This document shows, piece by piece, positions 1 to 10,970 of a stretch of 64,000 nucleotides of DNA. The DNA comes from Xylocopilactobacillus apis (GTDB lineage Bacteria > Bacillota > Bacilli > Lactobacillales > Lactobacillaceae): assembly GCF_033095965.1 (NCBI RefSeq), contig NZ_AP026801.1, forward strand, positions 434,001 through 498,000. Direction: 5' to 3'. The notes under the pieces were generated by a model. That model had not been told where the DNA came from and did not search any database. It was given only the letters and a program-made list of their open reading frames with translations. The position numbers were made by a program, and so were the translations under genes. Positions within the stretch are counted from its first letter, which is position 1; each line of letters opens with the position of its first letter.

Positions 1-1
1 T

Positions 2-2230
2 CCTTTAGGAGAATTGACTCATAAGCGTCGTTTAAGTGCCTTGGGACCTGGTGGTTTGACTCGTGATCGTGCCGGATATGAAGTACGTGACGTTCACTAC
101 ACCCATTATGGAAGAATGTGTCCGATTGAAACTCCTGAAGGGCCAAATATTGGATTAATTAACAGTTTGGCAACGTATGCGGTTGTTAATAAATATGGTT
201 TCATCGAAACGCCTTATCGTCGTGTTAGCTGGAAAACCCACAAAGTTACTGATAAAATCGATTATTTAACAGCTGATGAAGAAGATAATTACACGATTGC
301 TCAGGCTAACTCTCCTTTAAAACCAAATGGTAGTTTTTCTGAAGATACCGTTCTCGCAAGACACAAAGACGATAATATTGAAACAACTCCTGAACATGTT
401 GACTACATGGACGTTTCACCTAAACAGGTAGTTGCAGTTGCTACGGCTTGTATCCCATTCTTGGAAAATGATGACTCGAACCGAGCATTGATGGGAGCAA
501 ACATGCAGCGTCAGGCAGTGCCTTTGATTCAACCTCATGCACCAATTGTTGGAACGGGGATGGAATATATTGCAGCTCATGATTCTGGTTTAGCAGTTCT
601 TGCAGAACATGAAGGTACAGTTGAATATGTCGATGCTAATCAGATTAGAGTTCGCCGCGATGATATGACTTTAGATACTTATAAGATGATGATCCATCGC
701 AGGTCAAATGCAGGTAAAGATTATCATCAGCGCCCAATCGTTAAACAGGGAGATCATGTAGATAAGAGTGAGATCATCGCTGATGGTCCAGCAATGTCTA
801 ATGGTGAGCTGGCTCTAGGGCAAAATCCGTTAGTTGCCTTTATGACTTGGAACATGTACAACTACGAAGATGCCATTATTCTTTCCGAACGTTTAGTTAA
901 AGATGATGTTTATACTTCAATTCATATTGAAGAGTACATTTCAGAATCCCGTGATACTAAATTAGGACCTGAAGAAGTAACTCGTGAAATTCCTAATGTT
1001 GGTGAGGATGCTTTAAAAGATCTTGATGAATTAGGGGTTGTTAGAATTGGTGCTGAAGTTCGTGAAGGAGATATCTTAGTTGGTAAGGTAACTCCGAAAG
1101 GAATGACTGAATTATCAGCTGAAGAGAGATTGCTTCATGCAATTTTTGGTGAAAAATCACGAGAAGTTCGTGATACGTCGCTTCGAGTTCCTCACGGCGG
1201 CGATGGAATTATTCAAAAGGTTAAAATCTTTACAAGAGAAGCTGGAGATGAATTACCGCCTGGAGTTAACATGTTGGTTCGAGTTTTTGTGGCTCAAAAA
1301 CGTAAGATCCAAGTAGGGGATAAGATGGCAGGCCGTCACGGAAACAAAGGTACAGTTTCAATCGTTGTACCAGAAGAAGATATGCCATTTATGCCGGATG
1401 GTACACCAGTTGATATTCTCTTGTCACCAATGGGTGTTCCATCTCGTATGAATATTGGACAGGTGTTAGAACTTCACTTAGGTTTAGCTGCTAAAAAATT
1501 AGGAATTGATATTGCAACTCCTGTATTTGATGGAGTAACTGATAAAGACCTTTGGAGTACAGTCAGAAAAGCTGGGATGGATGCTGATGGTAAGACTTAT
1601 CTCTATGATGGACGAACGGGTGAACCGTTTGAAAACAAAGTTTCAGTTGGAGTCATGTACTACATGAAGTTATCTCATATGGTTGATGATAAACTTCATG
1701 CACGTTCAATTGGACCATACTCATTAGTTACTCAGCAGCCATTAGGCGGTAAAGCACAATTTGGTGGACAGCGTTTTGGTGAAATGGAAGTTTGGGCACT
1801 GGAAGCATACGGTGCAGCTCATACTCTTCAAGAAATTTTGACCTATAAATCTGACGATGTTACCGGTCGTGTTAAGACCTATGAAGCAATCGTTAAAGGA
1901 GAAACGATTCCAGCACCAAGTGTGCCAGAATCATTCCGTGTCTTAATTAAAGAACTGCAGTCATTAGGCTTAGATATTCGAGTTCTTGATGCTCAAAAGA
2001 ATGAACTGGATCTACGTGATATGGACGAAGACGGTTCGAAAACTGTTGTAGTAGATGCTCTTCAGAAATACGCTGATGAAATTGCTGTCCAAAAAGCAGT
2101 TTTAGAGAATGAAAGTGATAAAGCTCATCCTAGTGCTGCAAAAAACACTGATGAAGCAGATGCAGCAGCACTTGAAAAAGCTTTTGGAATTAATAACGAT
2201 TCAAACTCCCAGAAAGGAGACACAAAATAA
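2..2230 (+). CDS. rpoB: DNA-directed RNA polymerase beta subunit, 5'-truncated by window edge
   Basis: C-terminal 742 residues or so of the beta subunit, which forms one side of the catalytic cleft of RNA polymerase. The reading frame is open from base 2, so the first in-frame TTG at 14 is internal and not a start; the true start lies before the window. Visible signatures are the [16 protein letters not shown]-type block near the left end, the [16 protein letters not shown] block and the lysine-rich GRHGNKG motif near the active site. The end is an acidic, poorly conserved tail. rpoC starts at the base after the stop codon, the usual rpoBC arrangement. Confidence 0.98.
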   Translation, partial: PLGELTHKRRLSALGPGGLTRDRAGYEVRDVHYTHYGRMCPIETPEGPNIGLINSLATYAVVNKYGFIETPYRRVSWKTHKVTDKIDYLTADEEDNYTIAQANSPLKPNGSFSEDTVLARHKDDNIETTPEHVDYMDVSPKQVVAVATACIPFLENDDSNRALMGANMQRQAVPLIQPHAPIVGTGMEYIAAHDSGLAVLAEHEGTVEYVDANQIRVRRDDMTLDTYKMMIHRRSNAGKDYHQRPIVKQGDHVDKSEIIADGPAMSNGELALGQNPLVAFMTWNMYNYEDAIILSERLVKDDVYTSIHIEEYISESRDTKLGPEEVTREIPNVGEDALKDLDELGVVRIGAEVREGDILVGKVTPKGMTELSAEERLLHAIFGEKSREVRDTSLRVPHGGDGIIQKVKIFTREAGDELPPGVNMLVRVFVAQKRKIQVGDKMAGRHGNKGTVSIVVPEEDMPFMPDGTPVDILLSPMGVPSRMNIGQVLELHLGLAAKKLGIDIATPVFDGVTDKDLWSTVRKAGMDADGKTYLYDGRTGEPFENKVSVGVMYYMKLSHMVDDKLHARSIGPYSLVTQQPLGGKAQFGGQRFGEMEVWALEAYGAAHTLQEILTYKSDDVTGRVKTYEAIVKGETIPAPSVPESFRVLIKELQSLGLDIRVLDAQKNELDLRDMDEDGSKTVVVDALQKYADEIAVQKAVLENESDKAHPSAAKNTDEADAAALEKAFGINNDSNSQKGDTK

Positions 2231-5200
2231 TTGATTGATGTTAATAAATTTGATAGCATGCAGATCGGTCTTGCCTCGCCAGACAAGATCAGAAGCTGGT
2301 CTTATGGTGAAGTTAAGAAGCCAGAAACGATCAATTATCGAACTTTAAAACCAGAACGTGATGGTTTGTTCGACGAACGAATTTTTGGACCAACAAAGGA
2401 TTGGGAATGTGCTTGCGGTAAGTACAAACGGATTCGTTATAAGGGAATTGTTTGTGATCGTTGCGGGGTTGAAGTTACACGTTCCAAGGTTCGTCGTGAA
2501 CGAATGGGACATATCGAATTAGCAGCGCCTGTAACTCATATTTGGTATTTTAAAGGCATTCCTTCTCGTATTGGGTTAATTCTTGATGTTTCTCCAAGAG
2601 TTCTTGAAGAAGTAATTTATTTTTCAGCTTATATCGTTATTGATCCAGGTAAAACTACTTTGGAAGAGAAGCAGATTTTAACTGAAAAAGAATATCGAGA
2701 TAAACAGGCAGAATTTTATAAAGTTGTTACAGATCCTGAGGAAACTGACTTAAAAGTTGGTCAAGTTCTTTCTCAAGATGATTATATGGCGGCTTTTCAA
2801 AAGTTCGGTGCTCACAGTTTTCAAAGTGAAGATGCTTTTATTGCTAAAATGGGTGCTGAAGGTATCAAAGATCTTTTGAAACGAGTTGATCTTGATAAAA
2901 CAGTTGCTGAATTAAAGCAAGAACTCAAAGAGGCTAGCGGGCAACGGCGAGTTCGTGATATTAGAAGATTAGACATTTTAGAAGCTTTTCTTAAATCAGG
3001 AAATCATCCAGAATGGGTGGTAATGGATACAATTCCAGTAATTCCTCCTGATCTTCGTCCAATGGTTCAACTTGAAGGTGGACGTTTTGCAACTAGTGAT
3101 TTAAATGATCTTTATCGTCGTGTTATTAACCGTAACAATCGTTTAAAGAAATTATTAGAACTTAATGCTCCTAGAATCATTGTTCAAAATGAAAAAAGAA
3201 TGCTTCAAGAAGCAGTTGATGCGTTAATTGATAATGGTCGAAGAGGCCGTCCAGTTACGGGTCCGGGAAATCGTCCATTGAAGTCATTAAGTCATATGCT
3301 TAAAGGAAAGCAAGGACGTTTCCGTCAAAACTTGTTAGGTAAACGTGTTGACTATTCTGGTCGTTCGGTTATTGACGTTGGTCCTACTTTGAAATTCTCA
3401 CAGTGTGGACTGCCAAGAACAATGGCGCTTGAATTATTTAAGCCTTTTGTAATGAGTGAGTTGGTGAACAGAGAGCTTGCAACAAATGTTAAGAGCGCTC
3501 GCAGAATGATTGACCGCCAAGATAATGAAGTTTGGGATATTCTTGAAGATGTCTTAAAGGAAAGAACGGTCTTATTGAACCGTGCCCCGACGTTACACCG
3601 TTTGGGAATTCAGGCTTTTGAACCGGTTTTGGTTGATGGTAAGTCAATTCGTTTACATCCACTAGCTTGCGAAGCTTATAATGCCGATTTTGACGGAGAT
3701 CAGATGGCGGTTCATGTGCCATTATCTGATGAGGCTCAAGCTGAAGCACGTTTATTAATGCTAGCAGCTCACCATATTCTAGCTCCAAAAGATGGTAAAC
3801 CAATCGTTAGTCCTTCGCAGGATATCGTTTTGGGTAATTATTATCTGACAATTGAAGAGAGCGGATGCGTTGGCGAAGGATCAATTTTTGAAGATGCTAA
3901 TGAAGCAATTATGGCATATCAGAGTGGGTTTGTTGATCTGCATAGCCGAGTTGGTGTAGCAGTTTCTTCAATGCCTAAAAAACCGTTTAACGAAGAACAA
4001 AGATCAGAGATTATGCTGACAACAGTTGGAAAATTAATTTTCAACACCATCATGCCGGAAGATTTTCCGTTCTTAAATGAACCGACAACCGATAATTTGG
4101 TAAATGGAGTCCCTGATAAATACTTCTTAAAAAACGGCGAAAATATTAACGAAATTTTAGCTGCAAGAGAGTTAGTAACACCATTTAAGAAAGGATTTTT
4201 AAGTGATGTTATTGCTGAAGTATTTAAGATTTATAAAGTTCAGCGAACAACCGATCTCTTAGATGATATGAAGACTTTAGGGTATACAGAAGCTACTAAC
4301 TCCGGAATTACAGTAGGAGTTGCTGATATTACTAACCTTAAGGACAAAAAACGAATTGTAGCTGGAGCTCATAAGAAGGTTGAAACAATCTCTAATCAGT
4401 TCCGTCGTGGATTAATCACAGAAGAAGAACGTCATGATCGGGTTATTGGGGTCTGGAATGATGCTAAAGATGAGATTCAAGACAAATTAATGGCTTCTTT
4501 TGATCAGAAAAATCCAATCTCAATGATGAGTGACTCTGGAGCTCGTGGTAATATTTCTAACTTTACTCAGTTAGCTGGGATGCGTGGTTTGATGGCTGCA
4601 CCTAACGGAGGAATGATGGAAGTACCAGTTACTTCTAACTTCCGCGAAGGTCTTAGTGTTTTGGAAATGTTTATGTCGACCCACGGGGCTCGTAAAGGAA
4701 TGACTGATACAGCTTTGAAGACAGCAAACTCTGGTTACTTAACTCGTCGTTTGGTTGATGTTGCTCAAGATGTGATCGTAAGAGAAGATGACTGTGGAAC
4801 TGATCGCGGAGTAGAAGTGTCAGCAATCATGGAAGGTACTGAACTGATTGAACCGCTCTACGATCGATTATTAGGTCGTTATACAATGAAATCAGTTTTC
4901 GATCCTGAAACGGGAGAGAAGTTGATGGGCGCTAATGAATATCTTGATGAAAAAACATCTCAGATGTTAATTGATCATAACGTAGAAAAAGTTACGATTC
5001 GCTCATTGTTTACTTGTAAAACTCGTCACGGTGTCTGCCGTAAATGTTACGGTCGTAATTTAGCTACTGGAACTGCGGTTGAAGTAGGTGAAGCAGTAGG
5101 AACTGTTGCTGCTCAGTCAATCGGTGAACCAGGTACTCAGCTTACCATGCGTAACTTCCATACCGGTGGTGTTGCCGGAGGTGAAGATATCACTCAAGGT

Positions 5201-6025
5201 CTTCCTCGTGTCGAAGAAATTTTTGAAGCTCGTAATCCTAAAGGGCAGGCAACAATTACTGAAGTAGCTGGGACAATTGTCGCAATCAATGAAGATCCAG
5301 CGACTCATACTCGTGAAATTGTTGTTCGCAGTAATGAGGAAGAAAAGACTTATACGATTCCTTATACAGCAAGTTTAGCGGTTGCGCAGGGAGATATTGT
5401 TGAACGTGGAGATCGCTTGACTGGTGGTTCAATTGATCCAAAACACTTATTGCAAACGAAAAATACTGCATCAACTGAAGCTTATCTGTTAGCAGAAGTT
5501 CAGAAGGTATATCGCATGCAAGGTGTTGATATTTCAGATAAGCATTTGGAAGTAATGGTTCGTCAAATGCTACGAAAAGTTAGGGTTATGGATCCTGCTG
5601 ATACAGATATTTTACCTGGAACATTGATGGATATAAGCGATTTTGAAGATCAAAATGCTGCAACGATTAAGTCTGGTAAAGTTCCAGCAACAGGACGACC
5701 AGTTCTTCTAGGAATTACTAAAGCAGCCCTTGAAACTAATAGTTTCTTGTCAGCTGCATCATTCCAGGAAACAACAAGAGTTCTTACTGATACTTCAATT
5801 CGTGGTAAGAATGATCCATTAATTGGACTTAAAGAGAACGTTATTATTGGTAAGTTAATTCCTGCTGGTACTGGGATGAAACGCTATCGAGAGATGGAGC
5901 CAATTGCTGATGTTCCGATCGAAGCTGATGAACAGACAGTTAGTGAATTAGAAAAGAAATACAAGTCGGAAGAAAATCTCTACGAGAGAATCAAAAACGA
6001 CAAAGCACCAAATAATTACGAATAG
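2231..6025 (+). CDS. rpoC: DNA-directed RNA polymerase beta' subunit
   Basis: Catalytic subunit of RNA polymerase, 1264 aa. The TTG at 2231 is preferred as start: it follows an AGAAAGGAGA ribosome site at 2211-2220 and gives the conserved N-terminus [13 protein letters not shown]. Four cysteines of the N-terminal zinc site lie at about residues 60-80 ([13 protein letters not shown]), the Mg-binding NADFDGDQ loop at about residue 485, and a second Cys cluster ([13 protein letters not shown]) at about 930. There is no gap after rpoB, so the two are co-transcribed. A strong hairpin terminator follows at 6052-6088. No frame or motif anomaly was seen. Confidence 0.98.
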   Translation: MIDVNKFDSMQIGLASPDKIRSWSYGEVKKPETINYRTLKPERDGLFDERIFGPTKDWECACGKYKRIRYKGIVCDRCGVEVTRSKVRRERMGHIELAAPVTHIWYFKGIPSRIGLILDVSPRVLEEVIYFSAYIVIDPGKTTLEEKQILTEKEYRDKQAEFYKVVTDPEETDLKVGQVLSQDDYMAAFQKFGAHSFQSEDAFIAKMGAEGIKDLLKRVDLDKTVAELKQELKEASGQRRVRDIRRLDILEAFLKSGNHPEWVVMDTIPVIPPDLRPMVQLEGGRFATSDLNDLYRRVINRNNRLKKLLELNAPRIIVQNEKRMLQEAVDALIDNGRRGRPVTGPGNRPLKSLSHMLKGKQGRFRQNLLGKRVDYSGRSVIDVGPTLKFSQCGLPRTMALELFKPFVMSELVNRELATNVKSARRMIDRQDNEVWDILEDVLKERTVLLNRAPTLHRLGIQAFEPVLVDGKSIRLHPLACEAYNADFDGDQMAVHVPLSDEAQAEARLLMLAAHHILAPKDGKPIVSPSQDIVLGNYYLTIEESGCVGEGSIFEDANEAIMAYQSGFVDLHSRVGVAVSSMPKKPFNEEQRSEIMLTTVGKLIFNTIMPEDFPFLNEPTTDNLVNGVPDKYFLKNGENINEILAARELVTPFKKGFLSDVIAEVFKIYKVQRTTDLLDDMKTLGYTEATNSGITVGVADITNLKDKKRIVAGAHKKVETISNQFRRGLITEEERHDRVIGVWNDAKDEIQDKLMASFDQKNPISMMSDSGARGNISNFTQLAGMRGLMAAPNGGMMEVPVTSNFREGLSVLEMFMSTHGARKGMTDTALKTANSGYLTRRLVDVAQDVIVREDDCGTDRGVEVSAIMEGTELIEPLYDRLLGRYTMKSVFDPETGEKLMGANEYLDEKTSQMLIDHNVEKVTIRSLFTCKTRHGVCRKCYGRNLATGTAVEVGEAVGTVAAQSIGEPGTQLTMRNFHTGGVAGGEDITQGLPRVEEIFEARNPKGQATITEVAGTIVAINEDPATHTREIVVRSNEEEKTYTIPYTASLAVAQGDIVERGDRLTGGSIDPKHLLQTKNTASTEAYLLAEVQKVYRMQGVDISDKHLEVMVRQMLRKVRVMDPADTDILPGTLMDISDFEDQNAATIKSGKVPATGRPVLLGITKAALETNSFLSAASFQETTRVLTDTSIRGKNDPLIGLKENVIIGKLIPAGTGMKRYREMEPIADVPIEADEQTVSELEKKYKSEENLYERIKNDKAPNNYE

Positions 6026-6051
6026 TTAAATTCAAAAGACTCTAACTTAAG

Positions 6052-6088
6052 GAGTGTTGGTCGGAAACGGTCAATGCTCTTTTTTTTT
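6052..6088 (+). terminator. rpoBC terminator
   Basis: An 11-bp stem with several G-U pairs (GAGTGTTGGTC 6052-6062 with GGTCAATGCTC 6069-6079), a GGAAAC loop and nine T's. It lies 26 bases after the rpoC stop. Confidence 0.85.
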
Positions 6089-6231
6089 ATACGCCTTTAG
6101 AATGATGAGTTCGATAAATTCAACAATTACTGACACATTACTAATAATAAATTATTCATAAAATATGAAACTGGACGAAAGTTCAGCTTTATTTTTTTTA
6201 ATATTTTTAAAAAAATTTTCGAAATAATAAA

Positions 6232-6333
6232 TTTGTTATTAGCGTCATAAAATTGCTTTAAAAGCCCGGTCCAATAGGAAATTGAATTTATTTCGTTTAT
6301 TCCTTTCGACTATAAAAAGACGCTAATAACAAA
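6232..6333. repeat. 15-bp perfect inverted repeat in front of the SLAP-protein gene
   Basis: TTTGTTATTAGCGTC at 6232-6246 is repeated as its exact reverse complement at 6319-6333, with 72 bp between. The right arm runs directly into the A14 tract of the promoter. The region 6089-6408 otherwise holds AT-rich sequence and one weak hairpin (CTGGA/TTCAG around 6170) followed by T's. The function is unknown: a regulator site, a cruciform or an RNA hairpin in read-through transcripts are all possible. Confidence 0.6.
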
Positions 6334-6366
6334 AAAAAAAAAAACAGTAAAAAAGTATAGTACAAT
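6331..6366 (+). promoter_or_regulatory. Candidate promoter with A14 homopolymer upstream of the -10
   Basis: Fourteen consecutive A's occupy 6331-6344, followed 16 bases later by a TACAAT -10 element at 6361-6366 inside GTATAGTACAAT. No TTGACA-like -35 is found at the expected distance, so the A-tract takes the place where the -35 or UP element would sit. The start codon is at 6409 with an AAGGAGG site. Tract-length change could tune the promoter; that is inference. Confidence 0.55.
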
Positions 6367-6408
6367 ATATTACGAGCTTTTAATAAATCTTTAAAAAAGG
6401 AGGAATTT

Positions 6409-9400
6409 ATGAAGTTAAAATTAACGGGTTTAGCTGGTACGACTTTGTTATTGCTGTCGCCTATTACTAGTGCGTTTACTGCTATAACTCCCGTACCGGT
6501 TAAAGCCGATAACAACTGGGACTACGATCTAGAAGCTCCGGGTCTCAGTGAGTATGATCGACTCTTACAAAACGCTGGCCCTAGTGATGGTATTGTTGAT
6601 TGGCATCCAACTAAAGATGCTCTCAGTGATCATCCAACTGGTCAGTTGTTGGTTAAACAATTGATCGATCTTTCGATTGCTACTAATGACAGCAGCTCTA
6701 ATGCACGAAAAATATTATTTAACGATACAATGGGAAATAATATTGATGAAAGCTATAAAGATAAGTATGGTGTTGCTTTAGGATTCATAGCTCAAATCCT
6801 AAACTTTAACAACGCTAAAAGCGGAATCGGTGCTAAATTAGAACAAGCTGCAGAAAAGGGTGATGGTTTTGATCCAGAGGATTCAAATGGGGGAGCTGTT
6901 CTCAGTGGAAAAATTCTGGATGATCCAACTGGTAAGGGATTAGGTCATAATATATCTGATATATTAGGCAGCGCATTCTTTGGAAATGCTGACGATGCTT
7001 ATGCTCAGATTTACCTTAATGGTTACGATAATGTTGCGCAGAATGAGGCGAATATTATTCGTGAATCGACAACAAGTATTACAATTGTTGCGCAAAGTAA
7101 ATCGACTGGTAAAAAGGCGACAGCTGTTTTCAAGTTGAACAATAAGACTCTTCCTAAAACGCTTAACGGTTATAAGTTAAACAATTATGTTGATGGAAGT
7201 CTTTATGCTTTAGAAAAAGATAATGGTAATCGTGACATCGCAGGACTTAATTTGACCACTGCTTCTCAAAGTGTCGTCAATAATCTTAAGATTACAAATA
7301 ACTCTGTTTATTGGGTTGATGGCAATGGAGATGGAACGATTGTAGTTCCACGCGGCACAACTGCTAAAGAAATTGCGAAGTTAATTTCAAAGAAGAAGTT
7401 AGCTTCTAATAATTCTTTGAAGGATACTGCTCCGATGAAGGCTGTGCAGGGTGGAGACGAGGCCCATTCTTATGAACATAAGAATCAAGAAATCAGTTTA
7501 AATGGAAATTTCGACACTTTAGTTAACGGGGCAGCGACAATTGGTCATAGTATGAAGGGGCCTGATAAAGATAAATCAGGATTTATTGAGTACAATAATC
7601 TTTTTAACCAATCTGAGGGTTGGTTTGGTCACAGTAATCATATGTGGGATACTAATACAGAATTTCGTGATAATTTTACTAGTAAATCGGCTTCAAAGGT
7701 TCCTAATGCCAATGAATTAGAAGCTAGTCCATTTGTAAAAGATCCCACTTCTGTTGAAATTCAGGATTACATGAAATCTAACAGTGACTCAGGAATTCAA
7801 AACGCTGCAGTAGTTAAATCATCTGATGATAAAAGTAATATTGGTAAGGTAGGACATTTATTTAGTCCAACGAATTACACTAAAGAAGCATATGATGCCA
7901 ACCATTTTGTAAATGGTAGTTCGCAGCTTAAAGATGAAACCGAAGTTGCAAAAAGTATTGTAAATAGCGGAAGCTTTTCAAGTACAGATACTAATTCAGG
8001 AGTTAAGAAGAGTTTTACTTATGAAGCTCCTGTGAATAGTTGGCTGTACAAGTCTTATAACAATCCTTATTCAACTGTTGTAAGTAGTCAAGGTGCAGAA
8101 AGAACTAACAGCAATAGTCTTCAAGGAGACACCATTAAACCACAAGAAGCTGTTGATTTTAATGACCCAAATAATGAAAAGTCGGACTTAAATTCAGATA
8201 CCAGGCTAGAATTAAACCCAGGTACTGCGCAAGTTGTTTATACTGGAGAAAAAACCGGGACAGGAAGAAAGATTTATTATTACGTCGGAAGTTTTGATAG
8301 CAATGGAACGTTAAAAATTCCAGTAAAATCACAATATTTAGATGGAATAGATTTAATAGATTCTTTTTCTGGTAAGTATGGGGTTGTTGGCACTGAGGGT
8401 TCGTTGGAAGATGGTGATCTCGGCTTTATAAATTTAGATCCACAAGGTTATCTTTCACCAGCGGCATTTACCACCATCTCATCGGAGATAGATAATAATG
8501 TCTTTGGAGATGGAAAGTCATTGTCTGGTAGGGATGAAAAATTATATCCATTAGTAAAAGAGAAAAAGTCTAAAAGTCAATCAATGTTTTTTGTTCAAAC
8601 TTGGGATAAGAATGTTGTTTCGTCAACAGGGGCCACTCCGTTGATTTATAATAATTTAGCGGCTAGTGCTAATTCTGTTCTTGGTCCAGGAACAATTGGT
8701 AATGTTGATTCACCTAACTTTGTCTCAAAATACTACATTGAAGGTTTTATTGAGATAAATCCTAACGGCACAGATAAAGAGACCTCTGTAAAATCTTATG
8801 CTGTAAATTATCACGCAGTTCAAAGCAGTGATTCGAAGAAGGCTTCTTACAACTCTAATCTCTACAACAATCCTGAGGGTGAATTTTCAAAAACTGGTAA
8901 TCATAAAAATAACAGTCGCTTTTTCGTATCACAAGATTTCTCTGTAGGACCAGTTTCAAGTGACATGGTGTCTAAGACTGGTGACAGTACTGTAGATAGT
9001 GATCCAAGTAAGATTCTTGAAACAGTTGTTAAAAACAGTGATCCTTCTAAGAATGATGATAATAAAAAAGTTACTGATAATGGAACTGATTCAGCTAAAG
9101 CAGAATTTACAGCTGAAAGTGGTTATAAGTTAGTAGATCTTAAAGATGCAGCTGAAAAACAAGGTGTTTCTGTTGATGCATTGGCAGGTGAAGTAGCTAA
9201 AGTTACTGGTAAATCAGTAGATACTGTTAAGAGTACTAAGTGGTTAGAAGCGTCATTACCTCGAATTAGAGAGAATGCTGGAACGGTGCGCATCAATGTT
9301 GTAGTTTATGACAAAGAAGCAGTTGCAGCTCCTGCTAAGCAGGATACAAAACCATCATTCTCTACAACAGATGTATCTAGTGGTAATGATCCATTTAACG

Positions 9401-10731
9401 TTAATCTTCGTCCTTATACAACAACGTATGATGATGGAGCAGTGTTAACAAATGCTAATGTACCGCAGAACTTCAAGAACTTATTGAGTAGAGTTCTTAT
9501 TGCAGGTAATCCTGATTTTGTTGATGCGAGCGGTAAAGTTTCAACAAATAAATTACAGCAGACCCTTGTTAGTTCATTCCTTGGCAGCTGGCAGCAGAAT
9601 GATGGCAGCTTTAAGCAGACTGACGCAGGCGTTGGTGTAAGTTCACCGCTTTATATGTATGGTGGTTTCGGTATTAGTAATTCAGACAGCAAGAATTCAT
9701 ATATCCAATGGCCTAAAGGATACACTGATAACAGTGGTGAGTATAAAGATGCAATAAATAACTTCTCAGGCGATTTCTATCGCGGGGGAAATGATTTAAA
9801 GACAGTTGATGGTAAGAGCACAATTAAAGGTGTTCCATTCACTGCCGTAACCGCAGATGTCAGCAAATTAGATATCACAAAAGCAGGAACATATCCAGTC
9901 GTTTATACCTATACTAATCCGGACAATGCCAAAGACACTGCAAGCATTACCGTACCAATAACAGTAAGTGATGCGTCAGCTCCTGTATTTGCCTTTCAGG
10001 GAAGCACTGATTCAACAATTAATGTTGGTGACAGCTTCAATGAACATGAATTCAAGGTCGTAGGTTCATGGTCAATCTTCAACAACTATGGTGGAGATTA
10101 CTCAAAACTTCCAAACTATGAAGGCATCGCAAAGAATGGTGACGGGACTCCACAAGTAACAGTTACAGGACTTGTTGATACACACACCCCTGGTATTTAT
10201 CAGTTAACCTACAAGGCAACAAGTATTAGTGGTGCAAGTACAACGATGATTAGAAACATTACTGTATTGCCAAAAGAAGCAACAACAGACTGGACAATCA
10301 CTGATATGAAAGCAGTAGGTTATATCAACTATGTTCCAGGATATGGCATCATGGTTTATAATGCACCAGCAGGTGGAGCAACTGGTCAGAGATTAGCACA
10401 TGCTACCTCTTGGAAGATCAGTCAAAAAGCTGTTGATGGCAAAGGGAACTTATACTACCGAGTAGGTAAGAACCAATGGATCAACGGTAAGTATGCAACA
10501 TTCAGTCCAATAAATACAATGACTCGACTTAATGGGGAAGTAACAATTAACTATAAGAAGGGTTATGGAGTTAATTTATGGAAGAGTGCAAGTACGACAA
10601 ATGGATATTATTATGGTAGGAAATTAAAACATGGCAGCAAGTGGAAGACATCTGGAAAACAGAATGGCTTTTACAAAGTTGGAAGGGATCAATGGGTCCA
10701 AGGAGAGTACGCAAAATATAAGGCAAAATAA
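6409..10731 (+). CDS. Giant secreted SLAP-domain cell-surface protein
   Basis: Predicted exported wall-associated protein of 1440 aa. Residues 1-34 form a signal peptide (MKLKLTGLAGTTLLLL core, likely cleavage after VKA). The long middle, about 35-1100, is Ser/Asn/Asp-rich, with no family I recognise. At about 1145-1290 two beta-sandwich Ig-like segments end in the patterns AGTYPVVYTYTNPD and PGIYQLTYKATS. The last 140 residues hold two copies of the lactobacillar surface-layer (SLAP) domain, the second ending YKVGRDQWVQGEYAKYKAK; this domain binds wall polymers non-covalently in Lactobacillus S-layer proteins. The ATG follows AAAGGAGG. There is no LPxTG anchor. It is probably a monocistronic adhesin or wall-decorating protein; the ligand is unknown. 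Confidence 0.85.
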   Translation: MKLKLTGLAGTTLLLLSPITSAFTAITPVPVKADNNWDYDLEAPGLSEYDRLLQNAGPSDGIVDWHPTKDALSDHPTGQLLVKQLIDLSIATNDSSSNARKILFNDTMGNNIDESYKDKYGVALGFIAQILNFNNAKSGIGAKLEQAAEKGDGFDPEDSNGGAVLSGKILDDPTGKGLGHNISDILGSAFFGNADDAYAQIYLNGYDNVAQNEANIIRESTTSITIVAQSKSTGKKATAVFKLNNKTLPKTLNGYKLNNYVDGSLYALEKDNGNRDIAGLNLTTASQSVVNNLKITNNSVYWVDGNGDGTIVVPRGTTAKEIAKLISKKKLASNNSLKDTAPMKAVQGGDEAHSYEHKNQEISLNGNFDTLVNGAATIGHSMKGPDKDKSGFIEYNNLFNQSEGWFGHSNHMWDTNTEFRDNFTSKSASKVPNANELEASPFVKDPTSVEIQDYMKSNSDSGIQNAAVVKSSDDKSNIGKVGHLFSPTNYTKEAYDANHFVNGSSQLKDETEVAKSIVNSGSFSSTDTNSGVKKSFTYEAPVNSWLYKSYNNPYSTVVSSQGAERTNSNSLQGDTIKPQEAVDFNDPNNEKSDLNSDTRLELNPGTAQVVYTGEKTGTGRKIYYYVGSFDSNGTLKIPVKSQYLDGIDLIDSFSGKYGVVGTEGSLEDGDLGFINLDPQGYLSPAAFTTISSEIDNNVFGDGKSLSGRDEKLYPLVKEKKSKSQSMFFVQTWDKNVVSSTGATPLIYNNLAASANSVLGPGTIGNVDSPNFVSKYYIEGFIEINPNGTDKETSVKSYAVNYHAVQSSDSKKASYNSNLYNNPEGEFSKTGNHKNNSRFFVSQDFSVGPVSSDMVSKTGDSTVDSDPSKILETVVKNSDPSKNDDNKKVTDNGTDSAKAEFTAESGYKLVDLKDAAEKQGVSVDALAGEVAKVTGKSVDTVKSTKWLEASLPRIRENAGTVRINVVVYDKEAVAAPAKQDTKPSFSTTDVSSGNDPFNVNLRPYTTTYDDGAVLTNANVPQNFKNLLSRVLIAGNPDFVDASGKVSTNKLQQTLVSSFLGSWQQNDGSFKQTDAGVGVSSPLYMYGGFGISNSDSKNSYIQWPKGYTDNSGEYKDAINNFSGDFYRGGNDLKTVDGKSTIKGVPFTAVTADVSKLDITKAGTYPVVYTYTNPDNAKDTASITVPITVSDASAPVFAFQGSTDSTINVGDSFNEHEFKVVGSWSIFNNYGGDYSKLPNYEGIAKNGDGTPQVTVTGLVDTHTPGIYQLTYKATSISGASTTMIRNITVLPKEATTDWTITDMKAVGYINYVPGYGIMVYNAPAGGATGQRLAHATSWKISQKAVDGKGNLYYRVGKNQWINGKYATFSPINTMTRLNGEVTINYKKGYGVNLWKSASTTNGYYYGRKLKHGSKWKTSGKQNGFYKVGRDQWVQGEYAKYKAK

Positions 10732-10796
10732 AATATAGATTTAAATTCATTAAATTTAGAGTTCACTTTTATAATTCTCAATCTTTTTGTATAGTA

Positions 10797-10880
10797 CAAG
10801 TTAAGCAGTGGAAGGGGCAACATACCGGCTACTGCACAAATCAAAAGAGACTCGGGGCAACATACCGAGTCTTTTTTTTT
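10797..10880 (+). ncRNA. Tandem hairpins with identical loops; candidate small RNA and terminator
   Basis: Two successive hairpins carry the same 14-mer GGGGCAACATACCG (10814-10827 and 10854-10867) on different stems. Hairpin 1 closes with GCAGTGG/CTACTGC (10805-10811 and 10829-10835). Hairpin 2 closes with AGACTCGG/CCGAGTCT (10848-10855 and 10865-10872) and runs into nine T's, so it is a terminator. Just upstream, GTATAGTACAA at 10789-10799 is identical to the -10 region of the SLAP-protein gene, which could give the pair its own promoter. It may equally be the 3' end of the surface-protein mRNA. No known RNA family was recognised. Confidence 0.5.
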
Positions 10881-10970
10881 GCAATTAATGAATGGAAAAG
10901 TCAAAAATTGATTATATATCTTTTGCTCATAATAAATAACTCATCATATTAGAGAGAACGATTTAGGCGA

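Noticed and set aside
3489-3803. Minus-strand ORF of 104 codons inside rpoC
   Set aside because: Opposite-strand shadow of a highly conserved gene; no ribosome site and no recognisable protein.
6247-6318. Invertible promoter flanked by the 15-bp repeats
   Set aside because: The best -10 (6361) is outside the repeat and no second promoter pointing outward was found; kept only as a repeat of unknown role.
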